Assembly: GCF_029910235.1 (NCBI RefSeq) | Contig: NZ_CP112874.1 | Span: 2,480,001-2,544,000 of the forward strand | Origin: Pseudanabaena galeata CCNP1313 | Lineage (GTDB): Bacteria > Cyanobacteriota > Cyanobacteriia > Pseudanabaenales > Pseudanabaenaceae | Direction of reading: 5' to 3' | DNA: 64,000 bases | Shown: positions 25,174 through 33,347 of the stretch, piece by piece | How the letters are laid out: every line of letters begins with the position of its first letter | How positions within the stretch are numbered: the stretch's first letter is position 1 | Position numbers and translations under genes: made by a program | The notes under the pieces: generated by a model | Told to the model about the DNA's origin: nothing | The model's database searches: none | The model's input: only the letters and a program-made list of their open reading frames with translations

Positions 25174-26445
25174 TGCTTTAATAAATCCCATAGCGTCGCC
25201 TATGGATATGTAACCTATCAAACTGCATATCTTAAAGCGAACTATCCCGTTGAATATATGGCGGCTCTGTTGTCTTCGGTCAGTGGCGACCAAGACAAAG
25301 TTCAGCGATATATTGCTAACTGTCGCAGTATGGGGATTCCTGTGGTCCCGCCTGATGTAAATAGTTCAGGTGAAGACTTTACTCCCCGTGGACAACAGAT
25401 TCTATTTGGCTTAGCCGCAATTAAAAATCTTGGAGCAGGGCCGATCGCTTCAATTTTACAGGCTCGTCAAGATGGGGCTTTTACATCTTTGGCGGATTTA
25501 TGTAGCCGCCTTGATTCGCGATCGCTAAACAAAAAAGCTTTAGAAGCTTTAATTCAAACTGGGGCTTTAGATTTACTAGAGCCAAATCGCCATCAGTTGA
25601 TGAATGATTTGGATATCACCATGGAATGGGCTTCGCGACGCGCTAAGGAACAAGCGTCTGGACAAGGCAATATTTTTGATTTTTTTGGTGAAAGTAGCCA
25701 GACGAAAACCTTTGATACTGCGCCAACCACAACTCGCGTTCAAGACTATTCATCCCAAGAAAAGCTGAGGATGGAGAAGGAATTGTTAGGTTTCTATATT
25801 TCCGATCATCCCCTCAGTGTGGTCAGCCGTTCCGCAAAATTAATGGCTCCGATCAATCTCTGTGATATTCCCGATTCGACAGAAACCAAAATCGTGACGG
25901 CGATCGCCTTAATTCTTGACATCAAAGAAGTTGTCACCAAAAAAGGCGATCGCATGGCTATTTTGCAGCTAGAAGATCTGACTGGCAGCACTGAAGCTGT
26001 AGTTTTCCCGAAAACCTTTGATAAAGTGAAGCATCTTCTCGAAAAAGATAAACGTTTGATGGTGTGGGGAAAAATTGATCGCCGCGATGAGCAGACACAA
26101 TTAATTATTGATAATATGCAGCCAATTGAGTCCGTAAGGATGGTGCGGGTTGAACTGACTCGTGAACAAGCTAGCGATCGCCAAGTCTTACAACAACTCA
26201 AAACCGCCTTAAATCCTAATCCTAATTATGGTAATTCCAATCAAGGCAATTCTAGCTATGGCAACTCTAGCTATGGCAGGAACGAACCTGACAACTCTGG
26301 CAAAATCCCTGTAATTGCGGCGATCGAATATATGCCAAAGTTAGTACGCCTAGGCAATCAATTCTGGGTCGAAGATGAAGAAACGGCTGTTAAAGCTTTA
26401 CAACAAGCAGGCTTCAAAGCCACCTACGACGCACTAGTTACTTAA
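25069..26445 (+). CDS. dnaE: DNA polymerase III alpha subunit, C-terminal half, with split intein
   Basis: 458 residues made as a separate gene product and joined to the N-terminal half (not in this window) by protein trans-splicing. After the 35-residue Int-C, the extein begins [32 protein letters not shown], as in the finger/PHP-distal part of DnaE. Then come the tandem HhH region ([16 protein letters not shown]), an OB fold ([34 protein letters not shown], split here: residues about 283-320) and a C-terminal domain. A Asn/Gly/Ser-rich linker (about 381-402) interrupts the C-terminal region. It is essential for replication. Confidence 0.96.
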   Translation: MKIVSRTSLGIQCVFDIGLEQDHNFLLNNGYIASNCFNKSHSVAYGYVTYQTAYLKANYPVEYMAALLSSVSGDQDKVQRYIANCRSMGIPVVPPDVNSSGEDFTPRGQQILFGLAAIKNLGAGPIASILQARQDGAFTSLADLCSRLDSRSLNKKALEALIQTGALDLLEPNRHQLMNDLDITMEWASRRAKEQASGQGNIFDFFGESSQTKTFDTAPTTTRVQDYSSQEKLRMEKELLGFYISDHPLSVVSRSAKLMAPINLCDIPDSTETKIVTAIALILDIKEVVTKKGDRMAILQLEDLTGSTEAVVFPKTFDKVKHLLEKDKRLMVWGKIDRRDEQTQLIIDNMQPIESVRMVRVELTREQASDRQVLQQLKTALNPNPNYGNSNQGNSSYGNSSYGRNEPDNSGKIPVIAAIEYMPKLVRLGNQFWVEDEETAVKALQQAGFKATYDALVT

Positions 26446-26473
26446 AATTTACAACGCTTTGCGCTCAAACCCA

Positions 26474-26530
26474 AACCAAGAGATTTCTTGAAAGTGTTGC
26501 GAAGCAACACTTTCAAGAAATCTCTTGGTT
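26474..26530. repeat. Hairpin, 27-bp arms, loop gaa
   Basis: Arms AACCAAGAGATTTCTTGAAA + GTGTTGC and complement, 28 bp beyond the dnaE stop. Left flank AACGCTTTGCGCTCAAACCC is shared with 12722 and 50320. Confidence 0.85.
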
Positions 26531-26538
26531 ATTGCTGT

Positions 26539-26570
26539 AAAACGAAGAGGGGCATTGCCCCTCTTCGTTT
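26539..26570 (-). terminator. Hairpin at the end of trmL, 14-15-bp arms, loop att
   Basis: AAACGAAGAGGGGC / GCCCCTCTTCGTTT, overlapping the trmL stop on the minus strand. Confidence 0.8.
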
Positions 26571-27015
26571 ACATTCCTAATTGTCGTCTGGCTTCAAATA
26601 AGCCGAGGGCAGCACTCACAGAGAGATTAAGGCTACGAACCTTCGGATGTTCCATAGGGATATAAACCGCAGGATTATTAGCAAGGACTTCTTGGGGTAA
26701 GCCACTGGATTCACTGCCAAATAATAGCCAGTCACCATCTTGGTATTGAAATTCTCGAAAATGTTTTGCTCCACGCGCACTAAAGCAAACCCACCTTGCT
26801 CCATTGGATGCTTCTCGCAAAGATTCGATATGAGGATGCACAGTTACATCTACATATTCCCAATAGTCTATGCCTGCTCGCTTGAGTTGTCGATCGCTAA
26901 TTTCAAAGCCCAGAGGCTCAACTAGATGCAAATGTGTATTCGTAGCAGCACAGGTGCGGGCAATATTGCCAGTATTGGGTGGAATTTCGGGATAGATAAG
27001 AGCGACTTGCAGCAT
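26569..27015 (-). CDS. trmL: tRNA (cytidine/uridine-34-2'-O)-methyltransferase TrmL
   Basis: 148-residue SPOUT enzyme that 2'-O-methylates the wobble base of tRNA-Leu. Complete family signature: ALIYPEIPPNTGNIARTCAA at the N-terminus, LLFGSESSGLP in the middle (SAM knot) and IPMEHPKVRSLNLSVSAALG at the C-terminal knot. tRNA-Leu(CAA), a likely substrate, is encoded 0.9 kb away. Confidence 0.95.
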   Translation of the reverse strand: MLQVALIYPEIPPNTGNIARTCAATNTHLHLVEPLGFEISDRQLKRAGIDYWEYVDVTVHPHIESLREASNGARWVCFSARGAKHFREFQYQDGDWLLFGSESSGLPQEVLANNPAVYIPMEHPKVRSLNLSVSAALGLFEARRQLGM

Positions 27016-27025
27016 TGACTATAAA

Positions 27026-27066
27026 TATATTTAAAGACTGTGTTGTTTACACAGTCTTTAAATATA
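27026..27066. repeat. AT-rich hairpin, 18-bp arms
   Basis: Arms TATATTTAAAGACTGTGT / ACACAGTCTTTAAATATA, five-base loop, 11 bp upstream of trmL. Confidence 0.75.
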
Positions 27067-27100
27067 AAAGAATTACGGCACTTCGTGCCGTAATTCTTTT
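27066..27100 (-). terminator. Terminator of the 27103-27498 gene
   Basis: Arms AAAAGAATTACGGCAC / GTGCCGTAATTCTTTT, loop ttc, two bases past the minus-strand stop, T-rich on the exit side. Confidence 0.85.
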
Positions 27101-27102
27101 TA

Positions 27103-27498
27103 TTAGCGTGGAGTGCGTTCTTCGATATCTTCTAGGGTTTGGAGGACTAGACGTTTAGCTTGAAGTTTCCACCCCCATTTTTGTAAGGCGATCGCTGCCC
27201 CTGTGCCAACAACAGTTGCAATAAAATCTAAAGGCTGTTCCATTGATATACCTAGCAACAAGCCTAGTCCTGCAATACCCCAAAAAGGGAGAGAGACAGA
27301 TTGGCGATTGTTTTCTACGATTTTGCTAATGTCGTCGGTGGGCATAGCTGCGAGTAACTCAGCTTTTGCCTGTTTTTGTTCAGCCCTATTGAGGGATAAG
27401 CCGATTTTTTGGCGTAGTTTTTCGATTTTGCGGGCGTTTGTGCTGTACTGCACCAACTCATCTTCCGCCAGCATAATTAAACGCTCTAGTTTTGCCAT
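27103..27498 (-). CDS. Conserved-looking membrane protein of unknown function
   Basis: 131 residues. The first ~60 are a charged, probably coiled helix (DELVQYSTNARKIEKLRQKI...), then two hydrophobic stretches (about 73-85 and 90-106; FWGIAGLGLLLGIS and FIATVVGTGAAIAL) and a short amphipathic tail. No family recognised. It has its own terminator and an ATG start at 27498; no operon partner is evident. Confidence 0.75.
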   Translation of the reverse strand: MAKLERLIMLAEDELVQYSTNARKIEKLRQKIGLSLNRAEQKQAKAELLAAMPTDDISKIVENNRQSVSLPFWGIAGLGLLLGISMEQPLDFIATVVGTGAAIALQKWGWKLQAKRLVLQTLEDIEERTPR

Positions 27499-27587
27499 TG
27501 GTAAATATATCGAGATAATTAAATGAGAGGTACTTCACTAAGTGTCTCAATCTAAGCATCATAGCGATCGCGATCGCAATTACCAAA

Positions 27588-27638
27588 AGTAATACCAAGT
27601 TAAGAAATGGCGTAGCCATTTCTTAACTTGGTATTACT
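27588..27638. repeat. Hairpin, 24-bp arms, loop gta (AATACCAAGTTAA type)
   Basis: Arms AGTAATACCAAGTTAAGAAA + TGGC and complement. The same AATACCAAGTTAA...ATGGC arms, with small changes, form the hairpin at 41904. Confidence 0.85.
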
Positions 27639-27639
27639 A

Positions 27640-27735
27640 GTAGACTGCCAAAGGAAATTTGCGGGGTTATCGAAACGAGCAAAGCTCGTTTCGATAACCC
27701 CCAACTAGTCAAAGTTCTAGTGGCGGACTACTAGA
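27640..27735. mobile_element. MITE-like element with TAGTAGACTGCCA ends
   Basis: Ends TAGTAGACTGCCA and TGGCGGACTACTA (11 of 13 complementary) around an 18-bp perfect hairpin GGGGTTATCGAAACGAGC at 27663-27701 (loop aaa). No open reading frame, ~95 bp. Confidence 0.65.
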
Positions 27736-27745
27736 TTTGGTTTTT

Positions 27746-27779
27746 AATTTACGAAAGTATGGCAACACTTTTGTAAATT
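27746..27779. repeat. Degraded AATTCACGAAAGTGT hairpin
   Basis: AATTTACGAAAGT / ACTTTTGTAAATT, two unpaired positions; a relative of 16849-16882. Confidence 0.5.
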
Positions 27780-27805
27780 GGTGAGTATCTGTGCAAAATA
27801 AATTA

Positions 27806-27854
27806 CCAAACTCGTAAAGTTGCGCCCCGCAGAGGCGCAACTTTACGAGTTTGG
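27806..27854. repeat. Hairpin, 21-bp arms, seven-base loop
   Basis: Arms CCAAACTCGTAAAGTTGCGC + C and complement, loop CCGCAGA. Ends 85 bp before the tRNA-Leu gene. Confidence 0.8.
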
Positions 27855-27938
27855 ATTTGTAATTACGCTACAAAAAAGCTTCAAAAAATATTTGACAAGA
27901 TACACCATTCTTGTTGTAGAATATAAGTCTTGAAAAAA

Positions 27939-28020
27939 GGGCGAGTGGCGGAATTGGTAGACGCATCAGACTCAAAATCTGACGACTTCGGTCATGAGAG
28001 TTCGATTCTCTCTTTGCCCA
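27939..28020 (+). tRNA. tRNA-Leu (anticodon CAA)
   Basis: 82-nt class II tRNA: acceptor GGGCGAG with TTTGCCC (two wobbles), D arm GCGGAATTGGTAGACGC, anticodon stem TCAGA/TCTGA with loop CTCAAAA (anticodon CAA), a long variable arm CGACTTCGGTCATG and T arm GAGAG-TTCGATT-CTCTC; discriminator A, no encoded CCA. Reads UUG. Confidence 0.95.
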
Positions 28021-28021
28021 T

Positions 28022-28056
28022 AAAAAAGCAGTTCACATAGTGAACTGCTTTTTTTA
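28022..28056 (+). terminator. Rho-independent terminator of tRNA-Leu
   Basis: AAAAAGCAGTTCA / TGAACTGCTTTTT with a short loop and a long T run, starting 2 bp after the tRNA. Confidence 0.9.
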
Positions 28057-28065
28057 TTTTTGATA

Positions 28066-28234
28066 AACTGATGTTACGTGGATAGAATTCCTACGATCAT
28101 CTGAGTCTAGGGCTGGCACGGTGGCATAGCCCCTACAAAAATCTAAATTATTGGAGTAGGGGCAATCCCCCCGTGGTTGCCCTGTTACGCTACCAGCAAG
28201 AGATTCATCATCTGAGTTCCACGTAACATCAGTT
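28066..28234. mobile_element. 169-bp MITE with perfect 17-bp terminal inverted repeats
   Basis: Ends AACTGATGTTACGTGGA and its exact complement. ATA occurs on both outer sides, a possible target duplication. The interior includes GTAGGGGCAAT and GGGGC/GCCCC segments; no coding capacity. The right end overlaps the stop codon of the Uma2 gene by two bases. Confidence 0.8.
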
Positions 28235-29165
28235 ATAAAGATAAATCTGGATCAATACCTAGAGCAATAAGGCGATCGCGTAATTGTTTTATTTGTAATT
28301 CCGCAGCATTAGCACGTTGGCTTTCTTGTTCAGCACGTTGGCTTTCTTGCTCAGCACGTTGGCTTTCTTGCTCAGCACGCTGGCTCTCTTGCTCAGCACG
28401 CTGGCTCTCTTGCTCAGCACGTTGGCTTTCTTGTTCAGCACGTTGGCTTTCTTGTTCAGCACGCTGGCTCTCTAGTTCAGCACGTTGGCTTTCTTGAATA
28501 GTAAGGTGCTTTTGATTTTGTAGCGCAAATAGTAGCTCAACAGGCATTAGTAATTTTTCACCTGTGTCTAGCTGATAAAAATTAATAAGATGCTCTTCGA
28601 CCTCTAGGCGCAAGCCCAAAACCTGACTACATCCATCCGTAATTGGGTAATAGATATTGTCATCATCGCGTTCTCTGTAATCGAGTCGATAGCCACGCAG
28701 CTTTTCGGGTATCCACTCACCCTTAGGATCAAAAAGCCAATATTCTTGTACCCCTATATCCTCATACAGATTCCTTTTAAATTCCTTATCTTTTGCCTGA
28801 GTTTTAGGTGAGGTAATCTCAAAAATGATGCTGGGAACCTTACCTGTCTCCCAAATTTTATAATTGTCGTATGGTACTTGTGGAATCTCGAAGATTACCA
28901 TTACGTCAGGCGACACTCTCAGCTTGGGAAAGCCTTGGGCATAGTAAAGAAATTGGTCAGCAAGGACAACTGGCGATCGCTCCTGAAAAGCGATCGCTAA
29001 ATAATTTCGTAATACGCCAACAGTGGCAATAATCGCATCAGCATGAATAGAAGTTTCTGCCAAGGGTTCACCATCCTCGGAAGGGTAAAAGATTTCGTGT
29101 GTGGGATTGCTTTCTGGTGTTTTATTCTCAGTGGTTGCAATATTAGAAACAGTGGCTGGAGTCAT
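28233..29165 (-). CDS. Uma2 family endonuclease-like protein (DUF820) with heptad-repeat tail
   Basis: 310 residues from the ATG at 29165 (an in-frame start at 29288 exists but is encoded by a hairpin element, so is unlikely). The core is a Uma2/DUF820 PD-(D/E)XK fold: LRVSPDVMVIFE (metal-binding Asp), then SIIFEITSPKTQAKDKEFKR with the ExT/S-K arrangement, and GVQEYWLFDP. The tail is nine copies of ESQRAEQ, a strong coiled coil, encoded by a 21-bp tandem repeat (28311-28499). Uma2 genes are very numerous in cyanobacteria, with unclear biological role. Confidence 0.88.
   Translation of the reverse strand: MTPATVSNIATTENKTPESNPTHEIFYPSEDGEPLAETSIHADAIIATVGVLRNYLAIAFQERSPVVLADQFLYYAQGFPKLRVSPDVMVIFEIPQVPYDNYKIWETGKVPSIIFEITSPKTQAKDKEFKRNLYEDIGVQEYWLFDPKGEWIPEKLRGYRLDYRERDDDNIYYPITDGCSQVLGLRLEVEEHLINFYQLDTGEKLLMPVELLFALQNQKHLTIQESQRAELESQRAEQESQRAEQESQRAEQESQRAEQESQRAEQESQRAEQESQRAEQESQRANAAELQIKQLRDRLIALGIDPDLSL
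28311..28499 (-). repeat. Nine tandem 21-bp repeats inside the Uma2 gene
   Basis: Unit AGCACGTTGGCTTTCTTGTT+C with C/T variants (GCTGGCTCT) in copies 4, 5 and 8. Units 2-3, 4-5 and 6-7 are pairwise identical, which points to recent duplication of blocks. Each unit adds exactly one coiled-coil heptad. Confidence 0.92.
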
Positions 29166-29238
29166 GACACAAGCAGTGCTATCTGCACAAGCGGCAATGT
29201 ATCTAGGTAATTGGTAATTGTTATTAAAATTATAGAGC

Positions 29239-29301
29239 AATCCTAAAGGATTTGAGAGAGTGCGCCCCGAAGGGGCGCACTCTCTCAAATCCTTTAGGAT
29301 T
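29239..29301. repeat. Hairpin, 30-bp arms, loop gaa
   Basis: Arms AATCCTAAAGGATTTGAGAG + AGTGCGCCCC, perfect complement. The left flank TATAGAG and the core AGTGCGCCCC link it to the 92-bp elements. Right arm ends at the stop codon of the HdrB-like gene. Confidence 0.88.
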
Positions 29302-30199
29302 ACTGCAAAGCAAGTTTTTGTAAGACTGAACTTGTGGAAACGATATGACGATCTAAGCCCAGAACTTTTGGCTCAATACCGATCGCTAGTCCAATCAACT
29401 GCGGTAAATGCAAAATCGGAATCCCTAATTTGTGACCAATCACCTTTTCAACTTCAGGTTGACGGGAATCAAGATTGAGATGACAAAGCGGACATGGCGT
29501 AACAATGCAATCTGCGCCTGCGGCGATCGCGGCCGTTAGATGTCGTCCTGCCATTGAGAAAGATTCTTTGGGGGCATAGCTAGAAATTGGCCAGCCGCAA
29601 CATTGCACACGTCCTTCGTAATACACAGGAGTTGCGCCGACAGCACGAAAAATATTTTCCAGAGATTCGGGTTTGAAGGGATCGTCGAAACGAGTGACCG
29701 TTTGTGATCGCAACAAGTAGCAACCATAAAAGGAAGCACATTTAAGATTAGCTAAGGAACGAGTTACTTTAGCGGCGATATTTTCTAAGCCATAGTCGCG
29801 GATCAGAATCCAGAGTAAATGCAAAACTTCCGTAGAACCTTGGAAATTATGTCCTTGAGTATTCAGCAACGCATTTACTTCGTCTTTGCGTGCGGAATCT
29901 GAGCTTTTAAGCTTATCGTTAACACGACCGAGTACACCCTGACAGGTGCTACATTGCGTCATTACTGTGAGGTTTAATTCTTCGGCAAGAGAAATATTGC
30001 GGGCATTGATCACGTCCTCCATCAGTTCGTCGGTTTCCTTGAATGTGCCAGAACCACAGCAGGTTGCCTTAGTCAATTCTACAAGTTCAATTCCTAAGGC
30101 TTGAGCGATCGCTGTTGTTGATGCATGTAGCTCTTTGCAAGCACCCTTAGCAACACATCCTGAGTAATAAGCGTATTTCAATGCTTTAGTTTCTGTCAT
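29300..30199 (-). CDS. HdrB-like CCG-domain protein (heterodisulfide reductase subunit B family)
   Basis: 299 residues with two CCG-type cysteine motifs: an N-terminal set (YYSGCVAKGACKEL, ATCCGSG, TQCSTCQGVLG) and a C-terminal set (FYGCYLLR, VQCCGWPI, TPCPLCHLNL). The family coordinates noncubane Fe-S clusters and transfers electrons to or from thiols or quinones. In cyanobacteria such proteins are often annotated as a SdhC-like/HdrB subunit of succinate dehydrogenase. No partner flavoprotein or Fe-S gene lies alongside, so the physiological role is open. Confidence 0.88.
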   Translation of the reverse strand: MTETKALKYAYYSGCVAKGACKELHASTTAIAQALGIELVELTKATCCGSGTFKETDELMEDVINARNISLAEELNLTVMTQCSTCQGVLGRVNDKLKSSDSARKDEVNALLNTQGHNFQGSTEVLHLLWILIRDYGLENIAAKVTRSLANLKCASFYGCYLLRSQTVTRFDDPFKPESLENIFRAVGATPVYYEGRVQCCGWPISSYAPKESFSMAGRHLTAAIAAGADCIVTPCPLCHLNLDSRQPEVEKVIGHKLGIPILHLPQLIGLAIGIEPKVLGLDRHIVSTSSVLQKLALQ

Positions 30200-30257
30200 T
30201 TCTCTGATTGCAACATCTTTCCCTTTCGCTTCTAAATTACCACCAAAATTACCACCA

Positions 30258-30294
30258 AAAAAGAGAGGCAGCGCATTGCGCCGCCTCTCTTTTT
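30258..30294. repeat. GC-core hairpin with an A-C mismatch
   Basis: AAAAGAGAGGCAGCGC / GCGCCGCCTCTCTTTT, loop att. The mismatch (GGCAGCGC against GCGCCGCC) is the same as in the hairpin at 35838. It lies between rpe and the HdrB-like gene on the minus strand. Confidence 0.75.
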
Positions 30295-30300
30295 GATTAA

Positions 30301-30990
30301 TTAAGCTGTGACTAGCTCAGGACGCTTACTGTTGCGAATACCCTTAATCGCTTCAGCGTAGTCAGGAGCGTTAAATACTGCGGAACCAGCGACGATCGCA
30401 TTCGCACCAGCTTCTAGAACTTGCCAAGTGTTGTTAGCCTTGAGACCACCATCAACTTCAATCCAAGGATCAAGTCCGCGATCGTCACACATTTGACGCA
30501 ACTTGGCGATTTTAGGAATTACGTTAGGAATAAAGCTTTGTCCGCCAAATCCGGGGTTTACACTCATAATCAAAACCAAGTCGCATAGATCGAGAACGTA
30601 CTCAATAAAGCTCAAAGGGGTCGAAGGGTTGAGGGAAACACCAGCGAGTTTACCAAGTTCCTTGATTTGGCAAAGATTGCGATGTAGGTGAGGGCAAGCA
30701 GTATGCTCTGCATGAACGGTGATGATATCCGCACCAGCCTTGGCAAAGTCAGGCACATATCTTTCTGGCTCAGCAATCATCAAATGCACATCTAAAATCT
30801 TTGTAGTAACAGGACGAATAGCCGAAACTACCAATGGCCCAATGGTAATGTTTGGCACGAAGCGTCCATCCATCACATCAACGTGAATCCAATCTGCACC
30901 CGCCGCATCAACTGCACGAATGTCGTCACCTAAACGGCTAAAGTCAGCAGACAAGATTGAAGGGGAAATAACTGTGGACTTTTTAGGCAT
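30301..30990 (-). CDS. rpe: Ribulose-phosphate 3-epimerase
   Basis: Interconverts ribulose-5-P and xylulose-5-P in the Calvin cycle and pentose phosphate pathway. 229-residue TIM barrel with the signatures [54 protein letters not shown] and [11 protein letters not shown]; the catalytic Asp pair (VDVMD, EVDGG) and metal His residues are present. Full length, ATG start. Confidence 0.97.
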   Translation of the reverse strand: MPKKSTVISPSILSADFSRLGDDIRAVDAAGADWIHVDVMDGRFVPNITIGPLVVSAIRPVTTKILDVHLMIAEPERYVPDFAKAGADIITVHAEHTACPHLHRNLCQIKELGKLAGVSLNPSTPLSFIEYVLDLCDLVLIMSVNPGFGGQSFIPNVIPKIAKLRQMCDDRGLDPWIEVDGGLKANNTWQVLEAGANAIVAGSAVFNAPDYAEAIKGIRNSKRPELVTA

Positions 30991-31099
30991 ATGATTTACG
31001 GGGGGCTTAGCTTTACAAAGATCTAAAAAACAGCAGATAAAGGTAATTTTAACTACAGTCTTATATTAATTATTAATTAAATTTAGCAGTTTTGATCAA

Positions 31100-31156
31100 T
31101 TAAAGGGTAAAAAACAGGAATCGTGCTAAGCACAATTCCTGTTTTTTACCCTTTAA
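31100..31156. terminator. Hairpin at the end of the phosphate transporter gene, 27-bp arms
   Basis: TTAAAGGGTAAAAAACAGGA + ATCGTGC and complement with one C-A mismatch, loop taa. The stop codon of the minus-strand transporter is part of the right arm. Confidence 0.85.
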
Positions 31157-32622
31157 CTCAAACCTAGAAACTGTTGATGAACTGCAAATAGACTAATAGT
31201 ATATGTTCCAAGTCCAAGCAGTATACAAACTGGTAATGTTAAAAACCAAGCTAGTAGCAAGTTTTTCAAAGTATTACTCTGAACACCAGCCCGATTTGCA
31301 ACCATCGATCCAGCGATGCCCGATGAAAGTATATGGGTAGTGCTAACGGGTAATCCGAAATAATCGGCTGTGCCAATCGTGGTCATGGTGACTAGTTCCG
31401 CGATCGCACCTTGAGCATAGTTAAGAGGCTCTTTCCCAATCTTTTCGCCGACAGTAACGACAACCCGTTTCCATCCAATCATTGTTCCTGATCCGAGGGC
31501 AAGGGCAATGGTAATTTTTACCCAATAGGGAATGAATTTGGTTGTTTGATCTAATTGATCGCGATAGTCGGTTAGTAGATAAGGCTCATCAAGATTAGCT
31601 AATTTCTCTTGTTTTTCTAATTTAGTAATTGCACTAGCAACAAGATAAATATCATTTCTAATTTGGGCGCGATCACGCTCTGACAGATCTACAAAATTAC
31701 TGCTGATTGACAAACTATTGCTAATTAATTGACTTTCTGAAGCTAGCGATCGCCAAGTATTTTCATTTAGTTGACCTTGTGGTTTTAAGAAGTTCGTAAG
31801 TTCTATTTGACTATTCTCAAAAATCAAATCATGAACTGAAGCTTTGGGTATCTGTGCTGTAAACACGGGAATAACAGCTTGTGATGTCGCAACCAATTGG
31901 GCGATCGCTTGCGGACTAGTATGCATATTTAAAGAGAAAGTACTTGGTAGTAAAATCACTAAAATCAGCATCATTAAGCCCATTCCTTTTTGACCATCAT
32001 TAGAGCCATGGGCAAAACTGACTCCCGAACAGGTCAGAATTAGCAACGTCCTAATCCCCAAGGGTGGAGCATCCTCTGCTGGTGCGGTATAGAGATTTTC
32101 TTGTTTAATCAGAGCTTTGGCAATGATAAATAATAATGCAGCTCCACAAAATCCGATCAATGGTGAAATAAGAAGAGAAAGCAATACTTCCTGCACTTGT
32201 AGCCAATTGATGCCATCCCACCAGTTTTGTTCTGTAGATAAAGCTGAATTCGCTAAACCGATTCCCAAAATTGCACCAATTAAAGTATGTGTACTGGATA
32301 CAGGTAATCCCAAATACCAAGTTCCCAAGTTCCAAATAATTGCGGAAGTAAGTAAAGCCAAAACCATTATCAAACTTTGGTTTGAATCAGCTTTAACGAG
32401 TAATTCCACAGGCAATAAAGCCACAATTGCAAAAGCGACTGCACCACTTGATGTGATCACACCTAATAAATTGCAAATTCCTGACCAAATAACTGCGTAT
32501 GTTGGCTTGAGTGTATTTGTATAAATCACAGTTGCTACAGCATTAGCGGTGTCGTGAAATCCATTCACGAACTCAAAACCGATCACTAAGGCGATCGCAA
32601 AACCTAAAAGTAAATATTCCAT
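31153..32622 (-). CDS. Inorganic phosphate transporter, PiT family
   Basis: 489 residues, ~10-11 membrane spans, low-affinity H+ (or Na+)-coupled phosphate uptake. Both PiT repeats are visible: GFEFVNGFHDTANAVATVIYTN with GLPVSSTHTLIGAILG in the N half, SFAHGSNDGQKGMGL in the middle, and GLPVSTTHILSSGIAGSM in the C half. A ~150-residue loop (SQAVIPVFTAQ... to KFIPYWV) separates them. An ATG at 32658 lies within a repeat flank; the ATG at 32622 begins right at MEYLLLGFAIALVIGFEF and is preferred. Confidence 0.92.
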   Translation of the reverse strand: MEYLLLGFAIALVIGFEFVNGFHDTANAVATVIYTNTLKPTYAVIWSGICNLLGVITSSGAVAFAIVALLPVELLVKADSNQSLIMVLALLTSAIIWNLGTWYLGLPVSSTHTLIGAILGIGLANSALSTEQNWWDGINWLQVQEVLLSLLISPLIGFCGAALLFIIAKALIKQENLYTAPAEDAPPLGIRTLLILTCSGVSFAHGSNDGQKGMGLMMLILVILLPSTFSLNMHTSPQAIAQLVATSQAVIPVFTAQIPKASVHDLIFENSQIELTNFLKPQGQLNENTWRSLASESQLISNSLSISSNFVDLSERDRAQIRNDIYLVASAITKLEKQEKLANLDEPYLLTDYRDQLDQTTKFIPYWVKITIALALGSGTMIGWKRVVVTVGEKIGKEPLNYAQGAIAELVTMTTIGTADYFGLPVSTTHILSSGIAGSMVANRAGVQSNTLKNLLLAWFLTLPVCILLGLGTYTISLFAVHQQFLGLS

Positions 32623-32670
32623 TGTTTCATTGCCCACTATAGCTGTAGTCACTTGCATTAAGACAAATCA

Positions 32671-32723
32671 AAACCCAGAAAACGAGTGGCGGCGCGAAGC
32701 GCCGCCACTCGTTTTCTGGGTTT
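32671..32723. repeat. GC-core hairpin, 25-bp arms, in a TATAGC-flanked element
   Basis: Arms AAACCCAGAAAACGAGTGGC + GGCGC, loop gaa. Outer flanks TATAGCTGTAGTCACTTG and GTCCTAA. Sits between the transporter and mreD. Confidence 0.85.
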
Positions 32724-32784
32724 ACGTCCTAACTAAACTTGCAACAAAATAAGGTTTGTTACTTTAGCGCAAATCCCAGCAAAA

Positions 32785-33330
32785 TTAATCTTCTTGCTTT
32801 TCGAGCGATCGCCACCAACGACTGAGGGGAAAGTAAATTGCATGTGACCATAAACTACTCAAAATTGCCGAACTAAGGGCAATCCGTTGTTGTAAAGCCC
32901 AAACATTATCCATTTCGGCTCCCATAGCCGTTAATTGCACTGCGTGCATAGTTTCAACAATTACCGCCATGCCAAACACAATTAACGCGATCGAAATAAA
33001 GTCCTCTTGCATATATCGCTGTTTCTGCAAAAGTGAGGTTAGTCCTCCAGCGATCGCTAGTCCCAAAGCATGAGTTGGTGAAACATACATGTCCGCAAAG
33101 GTCATACTATCCTGTATAAATCCTATGGCAATCCCTGCCATTACTGACAAAAATACAGGACGATTGACGCTCCAAGCCACTAGCCAGATTAGTAACCAGT
33201 TAGGGGCAATTCCCATCAAGGTCATACCTGGAAATCTGGTATACATCGCTAAGATGCAAATTAGCAGTGAACCAATGGTCACAGCCCAGTTTAAAAACTT
33301 TTTGGAGAGGGAAACTTTGCGATCGAGCAT
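32785..33330 (-). CDS. mreD: Rod shape-determining protein MreD
   Basis: 181-residue membrane protein of the elongasome with about five spans (first at NWAVTIGSLLICILAMY). SFADMYVSPTHALGLAIAGG-like segments (here DSMTFADMYVSPTHALGLA) are typical of MreD. Last gene of mreBCD, 17 bp after mreC. Works with MreC to link the MreB filament to cell-wall synthases. Confidence 0.9.
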   Translation of the reverse strand: MLDRKVSLSKKFLNWAVTIGSLLICILAMYTRFPGMTLMGIAPNWLLIWLVAWSVNRPVFLSVMAGIAIGFIQDSMTFADMYVSPTHALGLAIAGGLTSLLQKQRYMQEDFISIALIVFGMAVIVETMHAVQLTAMGAEMDNVWALQQRIALSSAILSSLWSHAIYFPLSRWWRSLEKQED

Positions 33331-33347
33331 TATTTCTGATGACTGGG

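Larger units (their letters stand above)
27499..27938. other. 440-bp gene-free region of palindromic elements before tRNA-Leu
   Basis: Contains hairpins at 27588, 27663, 27746 and 27806; the elements almost touch one another. No reading frame of note. Confidence 0.7.

Noticed and set aside
29166-29288. Longer N-terminus for the Uma2 protein
   Set aside because: Encoded partly by the hairpin at 29239-29301; family sequence starts later.
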